From the NCBI GenBank assembly GCA_002794465.1, contig MTSL01000205.1, forward strand, positions 24,229 through 88,228: DNA of 64,000 nt, given 5' to 3'. Positions 1-10,291 of the stretch are shown in pieces. Position numbers and translations under genes: made by a program. A model generated the notes under the pieces. That model had not been told where the DNA came from. It was given only the letters and a program-made list of their open reading frames with translations, and searched no databases. The DNA comes from Paramicrosporidium saccamoebae (taxonomy: Eukaryota > Rozellomycota). Each line of letters starts with the position of its first letter. Within the stretch, counting starts at the first letter, position 1.

Positions 1-752
1 AGGTATGGAATAAGGCTTGCGAGGTTGGGCATTTACAAATTCTCAAATGGTTTACTGAAATTGGACTTGGTAGGACATTGAGTCAAGAAGACATTGACGT
101 GGCCACTAAAGGGGGACATGTGGATGTTTTGGAGTGGTGGGCGTCTGTTGATCCCGACATGCTTCCACCAAGCGAAATTGTCTTGCAGAGGAGGATTATG
201 TCCAATAGGAATTTGAAGATGCTTGAATGGCTTTTGAAGAAATTTCCTCAGCAATCTGCTTTTTCACTCAGCTTTGACTGGGAGTGGACTCAAGATACAC
301 TCGATTACGCCATTAGGAATGGGTATGTATATATTTTAAATTGGGCTGCCCACGCCAATCTCAGTGTTATAATACCTCGGCCAACTATAAAGGGACTGAA
401 CAAGGCGTGTAAATCGGGGCGCTGTGCCGATCTCCAATGGTACGCCGCTGTAACTCTTGGCTGGGTATTGTCCCAAGATGAAGTCGATGATGCTGTTACA
501 CGCAATTATGTGGATCTCTTGGAATGTTATAGCAGCTTCAACCCCCAAATGCACAAGCCAAGTGCGACAGCATTGCATCTGGCCTGTAGAATCGGAAACT
601 TGAAAGTTTTTGAATGGTTCTTGAACCGGTATCACCGAGATCCTCTGGATGGATTTAAGCCTGGCTGGACTCTGAATCAGATTGAGATTAGCATTGCTGC
701 TGAACAGGGATGTACACGCGTTTTGGAGTGGAATGCCCTTGACAATTCCTAA
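1..752 (+). CDS. LEWY/ankyrin-like repeat protein, 3' part, early stop
   Basis: The open frame enters from outside the window (frame starts at base 3) and stops at 750-752. It encodes the C-terminal third of the same family as the genes at 50260-52593 and 52895-55327: helical repeats of about 33 residues with the pattern Ala...Gly...Leu-Glu-Trp-Tyr/Trp and Met-Pro-x-Pro-Ser turns. The stretch TEIGLGRTLSQEDIDVA is almost identical in all three. The ORF stops within a repeat where the paralogues continue; translating past the TAA restores an MPPLSANAL turn that matches the family, with the next stop at 807-809. It is either a recently shortened protein or a decaying copy. The function is unknown; the paralogues carry signal peptides, so this one was probably secreted too. 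Confidence 0.75.
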   Translation, partial: VWNKACEVGHLQILKWFTEIGLGRTLSQEDIDVATKGGHVDVLEWWASVDPDMLPPSEIVLQRRIMSNRNLKMLEWLLKKFPQQSAFSLSFDWEWTQDTLDYAIRNGYVYILNWAAHANLSVIIPRPTIKGLNKACKSGRCADLQWYAAVTLGWVLSQDEVDDAVTRNYVDLLECYSSFNPQMHKPSATALHLACRIGNLKVFEWFLNRYHRDPLDGFKPGWTLNQIEISIAAEQGCTRVLEWNALDNS

Positions 753-1203
753 ATGCCCCCACTAAGTGCGAATGCACTGTTTCGGTCAGACGATCTCTTT
801 GAGCAATAAAACTCGTACAAAACTGGTGGTTGTGCGCATTAAGAAGAATTGATCTCGACAGTAGAGTTCTCATTTTGAGTTAGCAAACAAGACAATAGTT
901 ACCAATAGCTGCTCAGTCCTCAAGCGGGTAGATGCCAACCACAATCCATCGTGTTCTATGTAAACTGCTTTTTATAAGATTTTATAACACTCATTTCAAC
1001 AAAAAGACCAGTGATCGTGCCGGTATGACCAACACGAATTGTCTCCTGTGGGAAGTTTAATCCAAGGGGAGGAATCACCATGGGTGCACTCGCTTGGCGT
1101 CACTCTGTAGGCTCGTGATTGGATTGTTTTCATTAAATGTCTTTCAACAAACCTCACACCAACCACTGCATATAGCCGCCATGCAATAAAGTTTAATGAT
1201 TGA
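753..1203. other. intergenic; remnant of repeat-gene 3' end, otherwise nothing seen
   Basis: Bases 753-809 still read in frame as the continuation of the preceding repeat gene. From 810 to 1203 I see no coding potential, RNA gene or repeat. The two genes converge here, so this holds both 3' ends. Confidence 0.5.
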
Positions 1204-1989
1204 CTACCGCCTTCGACGCTCGTCGCGATCATACCGACGGTCGTCCCGACGCGGAGAAGGCGAGCGTTTCCTAGGAATGTGTTGTCCAGAACGAGAAAGA
1301 GAGTCAAGAACGTCGTTGGCCCGTGGATCCCTGCCAGAGAAGCGCTGGTTGTGCTCCTTTCCGCCAACCCTCGTCTTGCCCAGTCCGCCGCCAAGCCGAC
1401 GGGGACGCCATCCTCGAACGGTACGGCCCCGTTCCACATCGACAACAACCCGCCGTCCGCCATCAAATCGCATGCCATCCGCCTCAATATACGCCGCCTT
1501 CATGTCTTTCTCACGCTCGTACTCTATGAATGCATAACCGCTATTTTTGCCTGTTATGGTGTCAGTCACCAGTCTAATCGTTTTAATCGGTCCGTATCGC
1601 TCAAATTCCCGTCGCAACTTGGACTCGGCGACGTCGTAGGGAAGACGACCCACAAAAATTGTCTTGAAGGCATCCTCCGTGGCAGCTTCGTTCTTTGACG
1701 GGTCCCAAGTCAATAGAGCACTATCAACAGCCTCTCGGTGGGCCCGTCTCTTTTCCGCAGTCAATGTCTTTCTACTAGGACGTTCCTCAACAAGCTCGTC
1801 TGTCTTGACAGTGTCTCCAGTCAGTAGAGTGAGATAGTGGGAGGTGGGATTCACTTGGACATATGTGCGTTCGTTCTTGTCCCGGTCAATGGGTGGCAGA
1901 TAGTCTGGAGTTGGACGAGGAACAAAAAGCTTATTGAGAGGCGGCTGGAGGAGCGGGGAGATGAATTCACGAGCCTCCCGACGAGACAT
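1204..1989 (-). CDS. SNRNP70: U1 small nuclear ribonucleoprotein 70 kDa (U1-70K)
   Basis: A single-exon gene of 261 residues. The N-terminal segment with PPLNKLFVPRPTPDYLPP is the U1-70K signature that binds U1C and the snRNP core. It is followed by a basic/acidic helix and an RRM at about 105-185 (RNP2 in KTIFVGRLPYD, RNP1 in SGYAFIEYE) that binds U1 stem-loop I. The C-terminus is a short Arg-rich tail (RKRSPSPRRDDRRYDRDERRRR-like) instead of the long RS/RE tail of animals. It acts in 5' splice-site recognition in the nucleus, which is notable here because the introns of this genome are only about 30 nt and often start GTAC. Recognition is strong. Confidence 0.93.
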   Translation of the reverse strand: MSRREAREFISPLLQPPLNKLFVPRPTPDYLPPIDRDKNERTYVQVNPTSHYLTLLTGDTVKTDELVEERPSRKTLTAEKRRAHREAVDSALLTWDPSKNEAATEDAFKTIFVGRLPYDVAESKLRREFERYGPIKTIRLVTDTITGKNSGYAFIEYEREKDMKAAYIEADGMRFDGGRRVVVDVERGRTVRGWRPRRLGGGLGKTRVGGKEHNQRFSGRDPRANDVLDSLSRSGQHIPRKRSPSPRRDDRRYDRDERRRR

Positions 1990-2468
1990 GACGATGGAAC
2001 CCTGGAGTGTGCTTTATTTGTAAAGTACTGGAATGTTTAGCTGGGTGCTAAGCGCTGGATGCTGAGCACTTTCCCAATGTTTAAAAATGCTGACTCTCCA
2101 ACGTGTGAGCACTATGTCGGCGAGCCCATACCATTTGATAAGAAGCAGCATCCTGTCGCCCATTTATATTGACGCCATAGTAATACTCTCACTATGCAGT
2201 ATATTGATTAAGGAATTGACCTGTCGCGTAGTGGGGATAAATAGTATGGACTGTCAGGCGGGAAAGGGGGGTTTGTTCACTGCTAATCCTAGAATAATAT
2301 GGATACACATCTCACTGTCCTCAAATACTCAGCAAAGCGATCCACTCTAGCACACAAATACCCGCCTAACCAACCCTCTGCCTCTACGTCAAATACCCGA
2401 CTAATCAATCCTCTGCCTTTGCCTTTGCCTCTGCTTCTACCTCTACGTCACAGATCCTTGATATTATT
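1990..2468. other. intergenic with dispersed repeat and CT-rich tandem repeat
   Basis: Between the U1-70K start and the kynureninase stop. It contains dispersed repeat copy A (2221-2420) and, overlapping its end, a degenerate direct repeat of the type AAATACCCGACTAATCAATC followed by a CCTCTGCCTTTGC-rich run to about 2455. A possible 87-codon frame at 2087-2350 overlaps the repeat and matches nothing recognisable. Confidence 0.5.
2221..2420 (+). repeat. dispersed repeat copy A
   Basis: Shares long blocks with 4325-4512 (inverted) and 15624-15778 (same strand): a 5' TAGTGG(G)GATAA box, then GTTCACTGCTAATCCTAGAA, then GGATACACATCTCACTGTCC and AAATAC-CCA/GACTAATC motifs. It has no coding capacity. 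It may be a short non-autonomous transposon or a solo terminal repeat; I cannot see clear target-site duplications. Confidence 0.65.
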
Positions 2469-3891
2469 CTAGTTCTTTAAAGCCTCGGCGAACAGAGTGG
2501 CAGCTGCATGGACATCCGAAAATGTGCTGTAGAGCCCGGTTGGTGCCATCCGTATCAGGTCGGGCTTGCGCTCATCAACCATTAGACCTTTGGAGTGGCA
2601 CCTTTCGGCTACCTCATCCGCAGGCATACCGTTGAGGATTTTAACAGAGAGTTGTGCGCCACAAGCACTCAAGTCGGAGGGTGTGACGAGTCGTATGGAT
2701 GGATGGGCACCGGATGCTAGTGGAGCCAGAAGGTATCGGAGATATACGTGAAGCATAGAGGACCGTTGCCGGATTTCGAGGAGCGACGTCTTGGAAAAGA
2801 TGCGGAGACTTGCCAGTAGGACTGTCATTGACAGCACATCGGGATTGGATAGTTGGTATCCCTTAGCCCCCGGGAAAGCATCCAATACTAGAGATAAGCG
2901 CCCTCATAGATTGCTACTGTTGCTCATCTGAAAGCGGGTGGATACCTTGTGTCCCCACCATCCACGCAGAATGGTCAGATTGTCATTCTCATCGTGTTTG
3001 TTATGGACAAAGAGGCCGGCAATTGCACCTGGACCCGAGTTGAGATACTTGTAGGAGCACCAGGCGGCGAAATCTACCCCCCATTCGTGAAGATGCAGAG
3101 GAACATTTCCAACCGCATGAGCCAAGTCAAATCCAGCATACGCCCCCTAAGCAGTCAACAAGTCATGGCAGTTTTACAATGGAATGGGCCGCCTTAACAA
3201 TAGCTGGAATGTCAAAGAGCTGGCCAGTAAGGAATTGGACCCCGCTGATGAATACGACTGCCACAGAGTCTCCATGTTCTTTGATCAACGACAGAACATC
3301 CTCCATCCTAAGGGTTTCCTCTCCTTGACGAGGTGAAGCGAGGATCATTGAATCCCTTGGATCAAACCCGTGTAACTGGATTTGAGATTCCACCAAATAC
3401 TACATTATTAACAAGCATAGCCCGTGCGGTACATGGTCCGAGGGAAAGGCCCGCGATTCCATAATAATTTTATGTCGCTGGGGAGTGGGACTATAAAAGG
3501 AACACATGAGGAAATGCAGATTGGCCGTCAAACTGGCCATCGCAGCAACCTCACCCGACACGGCGCCTACAATGGGCAACAGTAGGTCGGCACATGCTTC
3601 ATCTACAGTCAGCCATGGTCTCCCGTGTTGATGCTCAAAGTGCCCCACATGTCCATCGCGTCCCCACACATCCAACTCCTCCTGCACCATCCGCGCTGCA
3701 TCCTTGGGCTGCGGACCAAGAGAGTTACCCACCATGTAAATGGATGGTCGGCCGGCCACTAAAGGAATTTGGAATTCACCACGGAGGGAATGGAATTCGG
3801 GAAGAGTATCGAGATATTCAGCAAATTCCAATGATTCGAGAAAAAGTCCCTGCTTCTTAGCAAGTTCCTGGAGACGGGTCAAAAGATGCAT
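2469..3891 (-). CDS. KYNU: kynureninase
   Basis: Four exons on the minus strand: 3433-3891, 3178-3399, 2918-3146, 2469-2887, giving 442 residues. Introns are 33, 31 and 30 nt. PLP-dependent enzyme cleaving kynurenine or 3-hydroxykynurenine to (hydroxy)anthranilate and alanine in tryptophan breakdown and de novo NAD synthesis. The seen motifs are [11 protein letters not shown], the [23 protein letters not shown] block, the PLP-lysine segment [12 protein letters not shown], and [14 protein letters not shown]. Length is close to that of human and yeast (BNA5) enzymes. The last junction (AAC-A / TA-TTG) is fixed by frame. The gene sits between two inverted copies of a dispersed repeat. Recognition is strong. 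Confidence 0.92.
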
Positions 3892-4595
3892 TTCAGTGGC
3901 AGCGGCGGAGTTAATAATGAATGGACCGTCAACAGGGGATTGGGAAGAATATCACTTGGCGGCAAGACGCATGTTTATTCACGTCCACTATACTTATATT
4001 GGTAAGAAAATCCCTCAATAAATAACATTATTTTGTCGCGTAGTGGGTAAATCACTACCGACTTTGTCACTGCTCCTTATTTGTGAATTTGTAGGTCCTT
4101 TAATGATCTCGCAAACAACGCAATAATCCTACAATGGTAAAGATGTAGATCTCGTTATCTTTCATCAATGGTTCCAAGTGTGTCCTCTCCAAACTAAGGA
4201 ACCTGTTGATGGGTAAACCATTTTTATTAAAGCATATGGCTTATTTACAGGTGGCCATTCTTAATATAACCGGACTGGACTGTGGCACCGCTATCTGGAT
4301 CGAACTCGCCAATAATAAGCGTGTGACGTAGACGTAGAGGCAGAGGATTGATTAGTCGGGTATTTGAGGATAGTTCCCTAGTTTGGAGAAGACCTAGTTG
4401 CTGGGTATCTGAGGATAGTGAGATCTGTATCCATACTATTCTAGGATTAGCAGTGAACAGGTTCTCTTCTCGCCTAAACTGGGCCGTGGTGTTATCCCCA
4501 CTAAGCGGCAAGTGGATGCTGTCTAACGGAACCATTTTCAAAGAACATGGCAATCAATCTTGTACGTCACAAGTCTATTAATTTGTATAATTAAT
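3892..4595. other. intergenic with repeat fragments
   Basis: Upstream of kynureninase and downstream of the Sel1-repeat gene. It contains a short fragment of the dispersed repeat (about 4034-4070, TGTCGCGTAGTGGG then GTCACTGCT) and the inverted copy B (4325-4512). No gene is supported; the short frames here overlap the repeats. Confidence 0.5.
4325..4512 (-). repeat. dispersed repeat copy B, inverted relative to copy A
   Basis: Reverse complement carries the same ordered blocks as copies A and C: TAGTGGGGATAA, GTTCACTGCTAATCCTAGAA, GGATACAGATCTCACTATCC, AAATACCCGACTAATCAATC and CCTCTGCCTCTACGTC. With copy A it brackets the kynureninase gene as inverted repeats about 2.1 kb apart. Confidence 0.65.
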
Positions 4596-6578
4596 CTATG
4601 CGGCAGGGGCAATGTGACAAACTTCTTCGGGATAGCCAAGGTGATCTTCCAAGAAGGACTGTGTCAGGAGATGTCTTATCCTCTCAGAGGCCGCATGATC
4701 ACCCGCTAGTGATGCCATCTGGTACCATCTGAGAGCTTCTGGGAGATTTACTTCAGTCCCCACACCCATTTCAAAGCATCTGCCTACATTATACTGACCA
4801 GCTGCACTCTCCCCTGTGGCGGCACGCAGATACCATTTGAGTGCGCGGCCAAGGTCGGGATTCTTCGCTCCCTCTCCGTATTCATACATGTGTCCCATGC
4901 GTACTTGGGCCCGTGCGAGTCCCTGTCGGGCAGCCTTGCGGAAGAGGGAGAATGCCTTTTGATGGTCCGACTTGGTGCCGATGGCGTCATAGTAACAATG
5001 GCCGAGATTGTACTGCGCCCAACTGTAGCCCTGTTTCGCAGCCTTGCGGTACCAGCAAAGTGCATCAGACTGACTCTTTGTCACGCCCAATCCCTCCTCA
5101 TAGCAATATCCCAGGCTATTTTGCGCCATGACATTACCATTCTTTGCGCCCTTATGAAACCAGTGGAAGGCTTTGCTATTGTCTTTTTCGCATCCCAGCG
5201 CATGGCGATAGCAGTAGGCGAGGGCAAGCTGGGCAGTGCCATGGCCACCCTTTGCAGCCTTGGAGAACCATTGAAAGGCAGCTTCGGCATTTGCGGGTAC
5301 TCCAAGACCTTTCTGATAGCAATAGCCAAGGGAATGAAAGGCAAAAACACTGCCCTGCTCGACAGCCTTACGATACCAAATGACGGCTTCCCTTTCGTCC
5401 TTCCGCACCCCAATTCCGTTCTGCAAACAATATCCGAAATTGTGCTGAGCACGGGCGTATCCTTGGATTGCTGCCTTGTGGTACCATCGGGCCCCACGGA
5501 CATTGTCCTGCGTCACTCCAATGCCGTTCTGCAGACAAAAACTAAAGTTGCATTGTGCGAGGGGCAGACCTTGGGTGCCTGCCAGGTAATACCATTCTGC
5601 AGCAATCTGCGGATCACAATCCACGCCCAAGCCATCCTCATAGCAATATCCCAAGGCATTTTGAGCGTATGCGTTTCCCTGTTCGGCCGAGCGTCGATAC
5701 CAGGCAACAGCCTCCCTCTCATTCTTTTCCACACCAATTCCTTCCTCGTGACAGTAGCCCAAATTGTAAATGGCCACATTGTCTCCCTGGAAGGCTGCTT
5801 TCCGGTACCACTCCACTGCCTGCTGCTCGTCCTTTTCCACTCCCACTCCCTCCTGATAGCAATACCCAAGAATCCCCTCTGCATTCCGATTTCCCTGTTG
5901 GGCAGCCTTGGTGTACCAATCAAAGGCGCACATTGGTTGTTTCGGCATCCCGAGTCCTTCCTGATAGCAGATCCCGAGACAGTATTGGGCGGCGGGATGA
6001 CCATGTTGATCAGCAGCTTCAACGAGCCATGCGAGTCCGGATGGACCGAGAGTGTCTATTCGTTTATGCCACTTTTCCGCTTCCAAGCGGTTAATCTTGA
6101 TGCCTGGTCGGCCCTGACGTTGCAAGAACGCCAGTCGGCTGATGGCTACACCCTCTCCACAATTCGCCGCACTGTCATAATGTCGTTCCGCTGCACTATA
6201 ATCTACCGGTCCGCCGATCCCAAACTCGAGGCAGAATCCCAAAACTGTTTCACCCAATGCATAACCTTCCATGGCGGCTTCGTGGTACAATTCCTTGGCC
6301 TTGTGGATCTCAGTCTCACCCGGCATATATCCTTTGTGGGAAAAAAAGAGTTGCTGGGCGGCGGTGAACTTGGTTAGTCTCGATCCCCGGCGAACGCTAG
6401 CAAAGTACAACTGTTCGTTAATTGAAGACGATCGTTCGTGAGCAGAGGCACGTTCTACAGCATCATTAGGTACTGCTGATTTTGGGGTCGGGTCGATGCG
6501 ACTGCGTTTGGATGCCGAGGGGCTATCTACTTGATGAAACTCCCCACTCTCAGCCTCCATCGACATGTACCTGCGCAC
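4596..6578 (-). CDS. Sel1-like repeat protein
   Basis: An uninterrupted ORF of 660 residues. After an unstructured Ser-rich start (about 1-75), roughly fifteen Sel1 repeats of 36 residues fill the protein, each with the A-x2-x-L-G-x-C-Y-x2-G-x-G-V-x2-D...A-x2-W-Y/F-x-K-A-A pattern. Such solenoids are protein-interaction scaffolds; fungal relatives include Chs4/Skt5 (chitin synthase activator) and Hrd3 (ERAD), but no membrane segment, signal peptide or CaaX box is visible, so I do not assign it to either. The very regular repeats create a long mirror ORF on the other strand, which is a shadow. Cellular role unknown. Confidence 0.85.
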   Translation of the reverse strand: MRRYMSMEAESGEFHQVDSPSASKRSRIDPTPKSAVPNDAVERASAHERSSSINEQLYFASVRRGSRLTKFTAAQQLFFSHKGYMPGETEIHKAKELYHEAAMEGYALGETVLGFCLEFGIGGPVDYSAAERHYDSAANCGEGVAISRLAFLQRQGRPGIKINRLEAEKWHKRIDTLGPSGLAWLVEAADQHGHPAAQYCLGICYQEGLGMPKQPMCAFDWYTKAAQQGNRNAEGILGYCYQEGVGVEKDEQQAVEWYRKAAFQGDNVAIYNLGYCHEEGIGVEKNEREAVAWYRRSAEQGNAYAQNALGYCYEDGLGVDCDPQIAAEWYYLAGTQGLPLAQCNFSFCLQNGIGVTQDNVRGARWYHKAAIQGYARAQHNFGYCLQNGIGVRKDEREAVIWYRKAVEQGSVFAFHSLGYCYQKGLGVPANAEAAFQWFSKAAKGGHGTAQLALAYCYRHALGCEKDNSKAFHWFHKGAKNGNVMAQNSLGYCYEEGLGVTKSQSDALCWYRKAAKQGYSWAQYNLGHCYYDAIGTKSDHQKAFSLFRKAARQGLARAQVRMGHMYEYGEGAKNPDLGRALKWYLRAATGESAAGQYNVGRCFEMGVGTEVNLPEALRWYQMASLAGDHAASERIRHLLTQSFLEDHLGYPEEVCHIAPAA

Positions 6579-7081
6579 TCTAACGACGGCGCCCTTCTAT
6601 TTACGGCCAATGGCCAATAAAATCTAATCTCCAAAGTATCAATTCCCATTGGTGGGATCAATTATTTTGTCCCAAAAAGTGGCCCATCAGTAGGATAGTT
6701 TTAAAATCAGTGCTGCTCTGACATGAAGGTTGGCATGAGATGGTTTCAAGATTTTGGGAGCAAGGTGCGTATTACTTATGTAGGTGGCTACCCGCAATGC
6801 ATCTATGGGGTCACTGATAGATAGCACAGGTCGTTTTGCATCAGAATCAAATTTAGTTCTGGTTTGGTGTTAATGTTGGTCAGCTAATGGGACTAAATCC
6901 AGTCCCGATACAGCTCAGTTACTGTCTAGTTACAATCCCGTTAATGCCATCTACTTACGATCCAGCTACCGCTATCTAGTTACTGCTAATTACACAATCC
7001 GGCTACCGCTATCGAGTTATTGCTCAATTACAAATGCTGCTAATCTAAATTGTCGCGCATGTTTGGTCTAAAATTAGTGTA
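6579..7081. other. intergenic with short degenerate tandem repeat
   Basis: No coding region. From about 6895 to 7045 there are repeated phrases such as GCTACCGCTATCTAGTTACTGC and CGGCTACCGCTATCGAGTTA (split here into parts), a degenerate tandem of a unit near 37 nt. The rest shows nothing recognisable. Confidence 0.5.
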
Positions 7082-8425
7082 TTAATGATGCCGGATCCGA
7101 TGCTGAAAAGGGCCCAGGATATAGCCAAACCTCCTTAGCCAGTCTAGTTCACCTTGCACTGTTTCATCGACGCGGGTTTCTGAATTTTCTTCCCTCATCT
7201 GTTTCTTGATTTCATCAAAGTTGGGGATCATCTGGTATAAAATAAATCCTCCTAATGCAACAATGATCAGACCAATGATAGAAACAGCGTAGATGGGAAG
7301 AAAGACGACGGTCCAGCCAATGTCTCTGCTGTCCAATTTCAGATTCAAGATACCAACAAAGATTAGAATCAAACACACACCAACCGAGTATGGAATGTAC
7401 TTTAGATACAAAATGGCAGCTGGAGGCGCTACAGTTTCATCATATGTCGCGGCATGCCGTTGTAGCGCTGCACAATCAATACGATAATCGATCACTAGAG
7501 ATGCCGGTACTATCACGTAAAGTGGTGAGAATACGACTGCCCAAGGGATACCAGGAGCGCTCCCATTCTTTAAGCACAGCAAAACAACAAAACCAAGCCG
7601 GGCCACGATAGACCGAAAACTCGTAAATAAGTACAGGCCACGATGTTGAAATGTCTCGTCCTCGCCAGCATTATTTCGGGACTGATTCTCCCAATCCGTC
7701 AGCAGATATGCAGCAGTGATAGTCTTCCAAAGAAGGTTCAATCCCTCAATCACTAAAATTGGCAGCAGAATCACAAGCCACGACCACCCAATAAAAGCAT
7801 CAAGACGCAGTGAAATGAACAGTTTTTGAGTAATCAGAATTCCAAAGAAAAGGGCGAGCAATATAATTGCGGTTATAAATGCCCTACGATTTAGCTCTTC
7901 TGGCTTTGAGCCATCCTCTTCATCCAAGGATACATTCTCCTCGTCGCTTTGCTGCAGCCCGATTGCTTTCCAGCTCAGGAAGAGTAACAGTCCTCCCACC
8001 CCAACACAAGTTATATCAAATATCCACAACGGTGCAAAAACAATGCTCCAAATCCAGCTTAGCCGTCCAGAGACCTTTAACGCAACCAGAATTGGGAAAC
8101 AGAGCACCAGTAGCAAGACCCCAACCACCGCTCCAAACAGCAACTTTAGTCTCGTTGTGTTAAGCAAGAATTCTACCAAAGAAGGGCTCTTTACATTTGA
8201 CAGCACTGTCAGTCCGAGGTCGCCGTACTGGTCGTAAATCCGCCTCGAGGCCGCATCAGACAGCGCAGCGTAGGCCTTTCCTACCTCTTGGAATTCTGCT
8301 TCGTGGCCGGGATTCTTGTCTGGGTGATATTGGAGCGCCAGGCGACGGTATGCACGTTTCAAGTCGTCGGGAGTCGCCGTCGGGGGAACACCCAGGATAT
8401 CATAGAGTCGGTGCTCTGGAACCAT
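7082..8425 (-). CDS. J-domain protein fused to TMEM185-like membrane region
   Basis: 447 residues, starting at the ATG at 8423-8425 because the J domain begins immediately after it; the frame stays open upstream only as a shadow of the divergent ATPase. Residues about 5-65 are a J domain with the intact YHPDKNP (HPD) motif needed to stimulate Hsp70. The rest has about ten hydrophobic segments with repeated W-x2-VF-x-P-x-W/Y motifs ([36 protein letters not shown]), the signature of the TMEM185/FAM11 transmembrane family. It is probably an endomembrane co-chaperone with the J domain facing the cytosol. The stop overlaps no neighbour. The AAA ATPase starts 10 bp away on the other strand. Confidence 0.82.
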   Translation of the reverse strand: MVPEHRLYDILGVPPTATPDDLKRAYRRLALQYHPDKNPGHEAEFQEVGKAYAALSDAASRRIYDQYGDLGLTVLSNVKSPSLVEFLLNTTRLKLLFGAVVGVLLLVLCFPILVALKVSGRLSWIWSIVFAPLWIFDITCVGVGGLLLFLSWKAIGLQQSDEENVSLDEEDGSKPEELNRRAFITAIILLALFFGILITQKLFISLRLDAFIGWSWLVILLPILVIEGLNLLWKTITAAYLLTDWENQSRNNAGEDETFQHRGLYLFTSFRSIVARLGFVVLLCLKNGSAPGIPWAVVFSPLYVIVPASLVIDYRIDCAALQRHAATYDETVAPPAAILYLKYIPYSVGVCLILIFVGILNLKLDSRDIGWTVVFLPIYAVSIIGLIIVALGGFILYQMIPNFDEIKKQMREENSETRVDETVQGELDWLRRFGYILGPFQHRIRHH

Positions 8426-8435
8426 ACCCCTACCG

Positions 8436-10020
8436 ATGCATGATGGCAAGTCTATTTTTGGAGCACATGAACAGGCTGCACAAAGGCTGCTTGGCTTGAT
8501 TCGAAGAAAAAGGAGCGGCCATGTGCTGGTCACTGGTATAAGTGGGGTGGGAAAGACATTTTTGCTGAAAAGAGTCCTTGAACACTTGGGAGAGCCATAT
8601 AACCTCATATCATGTGGCCAACTATTCGATTCCGAGACTGGTGGGACCGAAAGGAAATTATCAAATCTATTGCTCGAATCAGACAAGAAAATTGTAGTTT
8701 TGGATGACGTGGACTCTATTGCAGGAAAGCTACCTAATGCTGCTGTGCATGGAGTAGAGCATCGTGTAGCTTCTGTGCTTCGGAAATGTCTAGATGATAC
8801 AAAAGTACTCGTATTTGGCGTTACTTCTCGCCCTGATATCATTGACACTTCAATTACACGTAGTGGCAGGCTCTGCAATAATGTCCACGTCTCAGTCTCC
8901 ACCTCTGAACAAAGATTTCTCTTGCTACATGATATTGTTGTAGATGGCATATTATCGAGGAACGAGATGCTCCAATTATCCAACATGACACACGGATATT
9001 CTGCAGCAGATTTTGAAAAACTCTACGCTCTAGCGACTCGAACAGCAATCAGACGGCAAGAACCCAGTGCGAGTGCGAGTGCAAGTATAATGATTACTTT
9101 GAGTGATTTTGAATCCTCCCTTTTGCAAATGAGACCGTCAATCATTGCAGATCTGCCTACCGTTCCATATATTCATTCTATGCCTCGCCTAATAGGAGTC
9201 GATGCCATTCGAACAGAGATATTGGTATTGTATCCAAAAGGCCGCTAAAATGTAGGAAATGATCCAATTTCCGGTCACGAAAGCTGAAATCCTCAAAAGG
9301 CTCAATTTGACACCACCGCGTGGAGTTTTGTTGCATGGACCCAGCGGGAGTGGAAAAACTTTGCTTGCTTTAAGGATAGCCCACGACAGTGGACTCTGTG
9401 TGATCCACGTCCAAGTACGACACGATTAATGCTCTAAATTATAGGCAACCTCCATCCGGTCCAAATACGTGGGAGAGTCGGAAAAGAATCTGGCAAGGTT
9501 ATTCAAGAGAGCCCGGGAATGTTCTCCGTGTATATTATTTCTAGATCAGGTCAGTTGTTGTTCAGCGTGTTAATGTCAGTAGATTGACGGATTGTTTTCA
9601 ACCCGGAGTGACAAAGAAAACACATCACAGAATACAAGTGATCGGCTCATTACTAGTCTCCTCACCGAGTTGGATGGATTGCATACCAAGAAGCAGGGCG
9701 ACGGAGTGTTCATTTTGACAGCGACTAGCCATATAGACGCCATCGATCCTGCCATTCTTCGACCCGGTCGCATTGGTGTGCATGTGGAAATGCCAGTCTT
9801 TGGTGACACCCAGCGGTTGGAATTTATTAGAGAGCGAATGAGAGTGATGCCAATTGATTTGTGTGACGAGCAGATCAAATGGATTGTAGATAATACTGCC
9901 GGTCTGATGGTATCTGAACTTGATGGGATATTTCGAGAGGCTGCCCTGAGTACGCTGAGAAACAACTTGGAGGCCGCAAAAATAGAGTTCGATAGTATCA
10001 AGAGTTTTATTGTCGCGTAA
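8436..10020 (+). CDS. tandem AAA+ ATPase, AFG2/SPATA5L1-like
   Basis: Exons 8436-9224, 9256-9414, 9445-9549, 9583-10020 (introns 31, 30, 33 nt), 496 residues. Two AAA modules: D1 Walker A GISGVGKT (34-41), Walker B VVLDDVD; D2 Walker A GPSGSGKT (291-298), pore-type KYVGESEKN, Walker B FLDQID (Q351) and RPGR arginine-finger region. The layout fits type II AAA proteins of the Afg2/SPATA5/SPATA5L1 group, which act in 60S maturation, but no N-domain precedes D1. The Walker B catalytic glutamate is Asp in D1 and Gln in D2, which in many AAA proteins slows or blocks hydrolysis. Pex1/Pex6 or NVL relatives remain possible. Confidence 0.75.
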
Positions 10021-10291
10021 TGAGAAAAATGTTGCCACGGGCCTTTTCACCATTTGTTTGTTACCAATTGGTAATAGACTGGCTGCGTGGAGAGTGTGTG
10101 ACCATGGTATCAATACAGGAGACTTTATTATCAACCTTCATTATGGGCTCGCCTTTGAACCTTTTGTCCCCGTTTGGTCCACTGCTTCACAGTATCATCC
10201 AATCCAGTCCGGTCCAGCCATATTAAGGATGACAGTCTATAGAGACACCTTTGACAGAGACATCCCGCCCACTAACTCTCACCAAAGCTTC
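10021..10291. other. convergent intergenic region
   Basis: The 3' ends of the AAA ATPase and of the PI 4-kinase meet here. No gene, repeat or RNA seen. Confidence 0.5.

Noticed and set aside
2087-2350. 87-codon plus-strand frame
   Set aside because: Overlaps dispersed repeat copy A and has no similarity to known proteins.
2221-4512. Kynureninase as transposon cargo with a transposase
   Set aside because: No transposase frame lies between or near the inverted repeats; only the repeat arrangement is reported.
4890-6377. 495-codon plus-strand frame opposite the Sel1-repeat gene
   Set aside because: It mirrors the 36-residue repeats of the real gene in another frame and has no recognisable domain.
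8426-8986. Upstream extension of the J-domain frame
   Set aside because: It is antisense to the P-loop region of the AAA ATPase; the J domain starts right at the ATG at 8423-8425.
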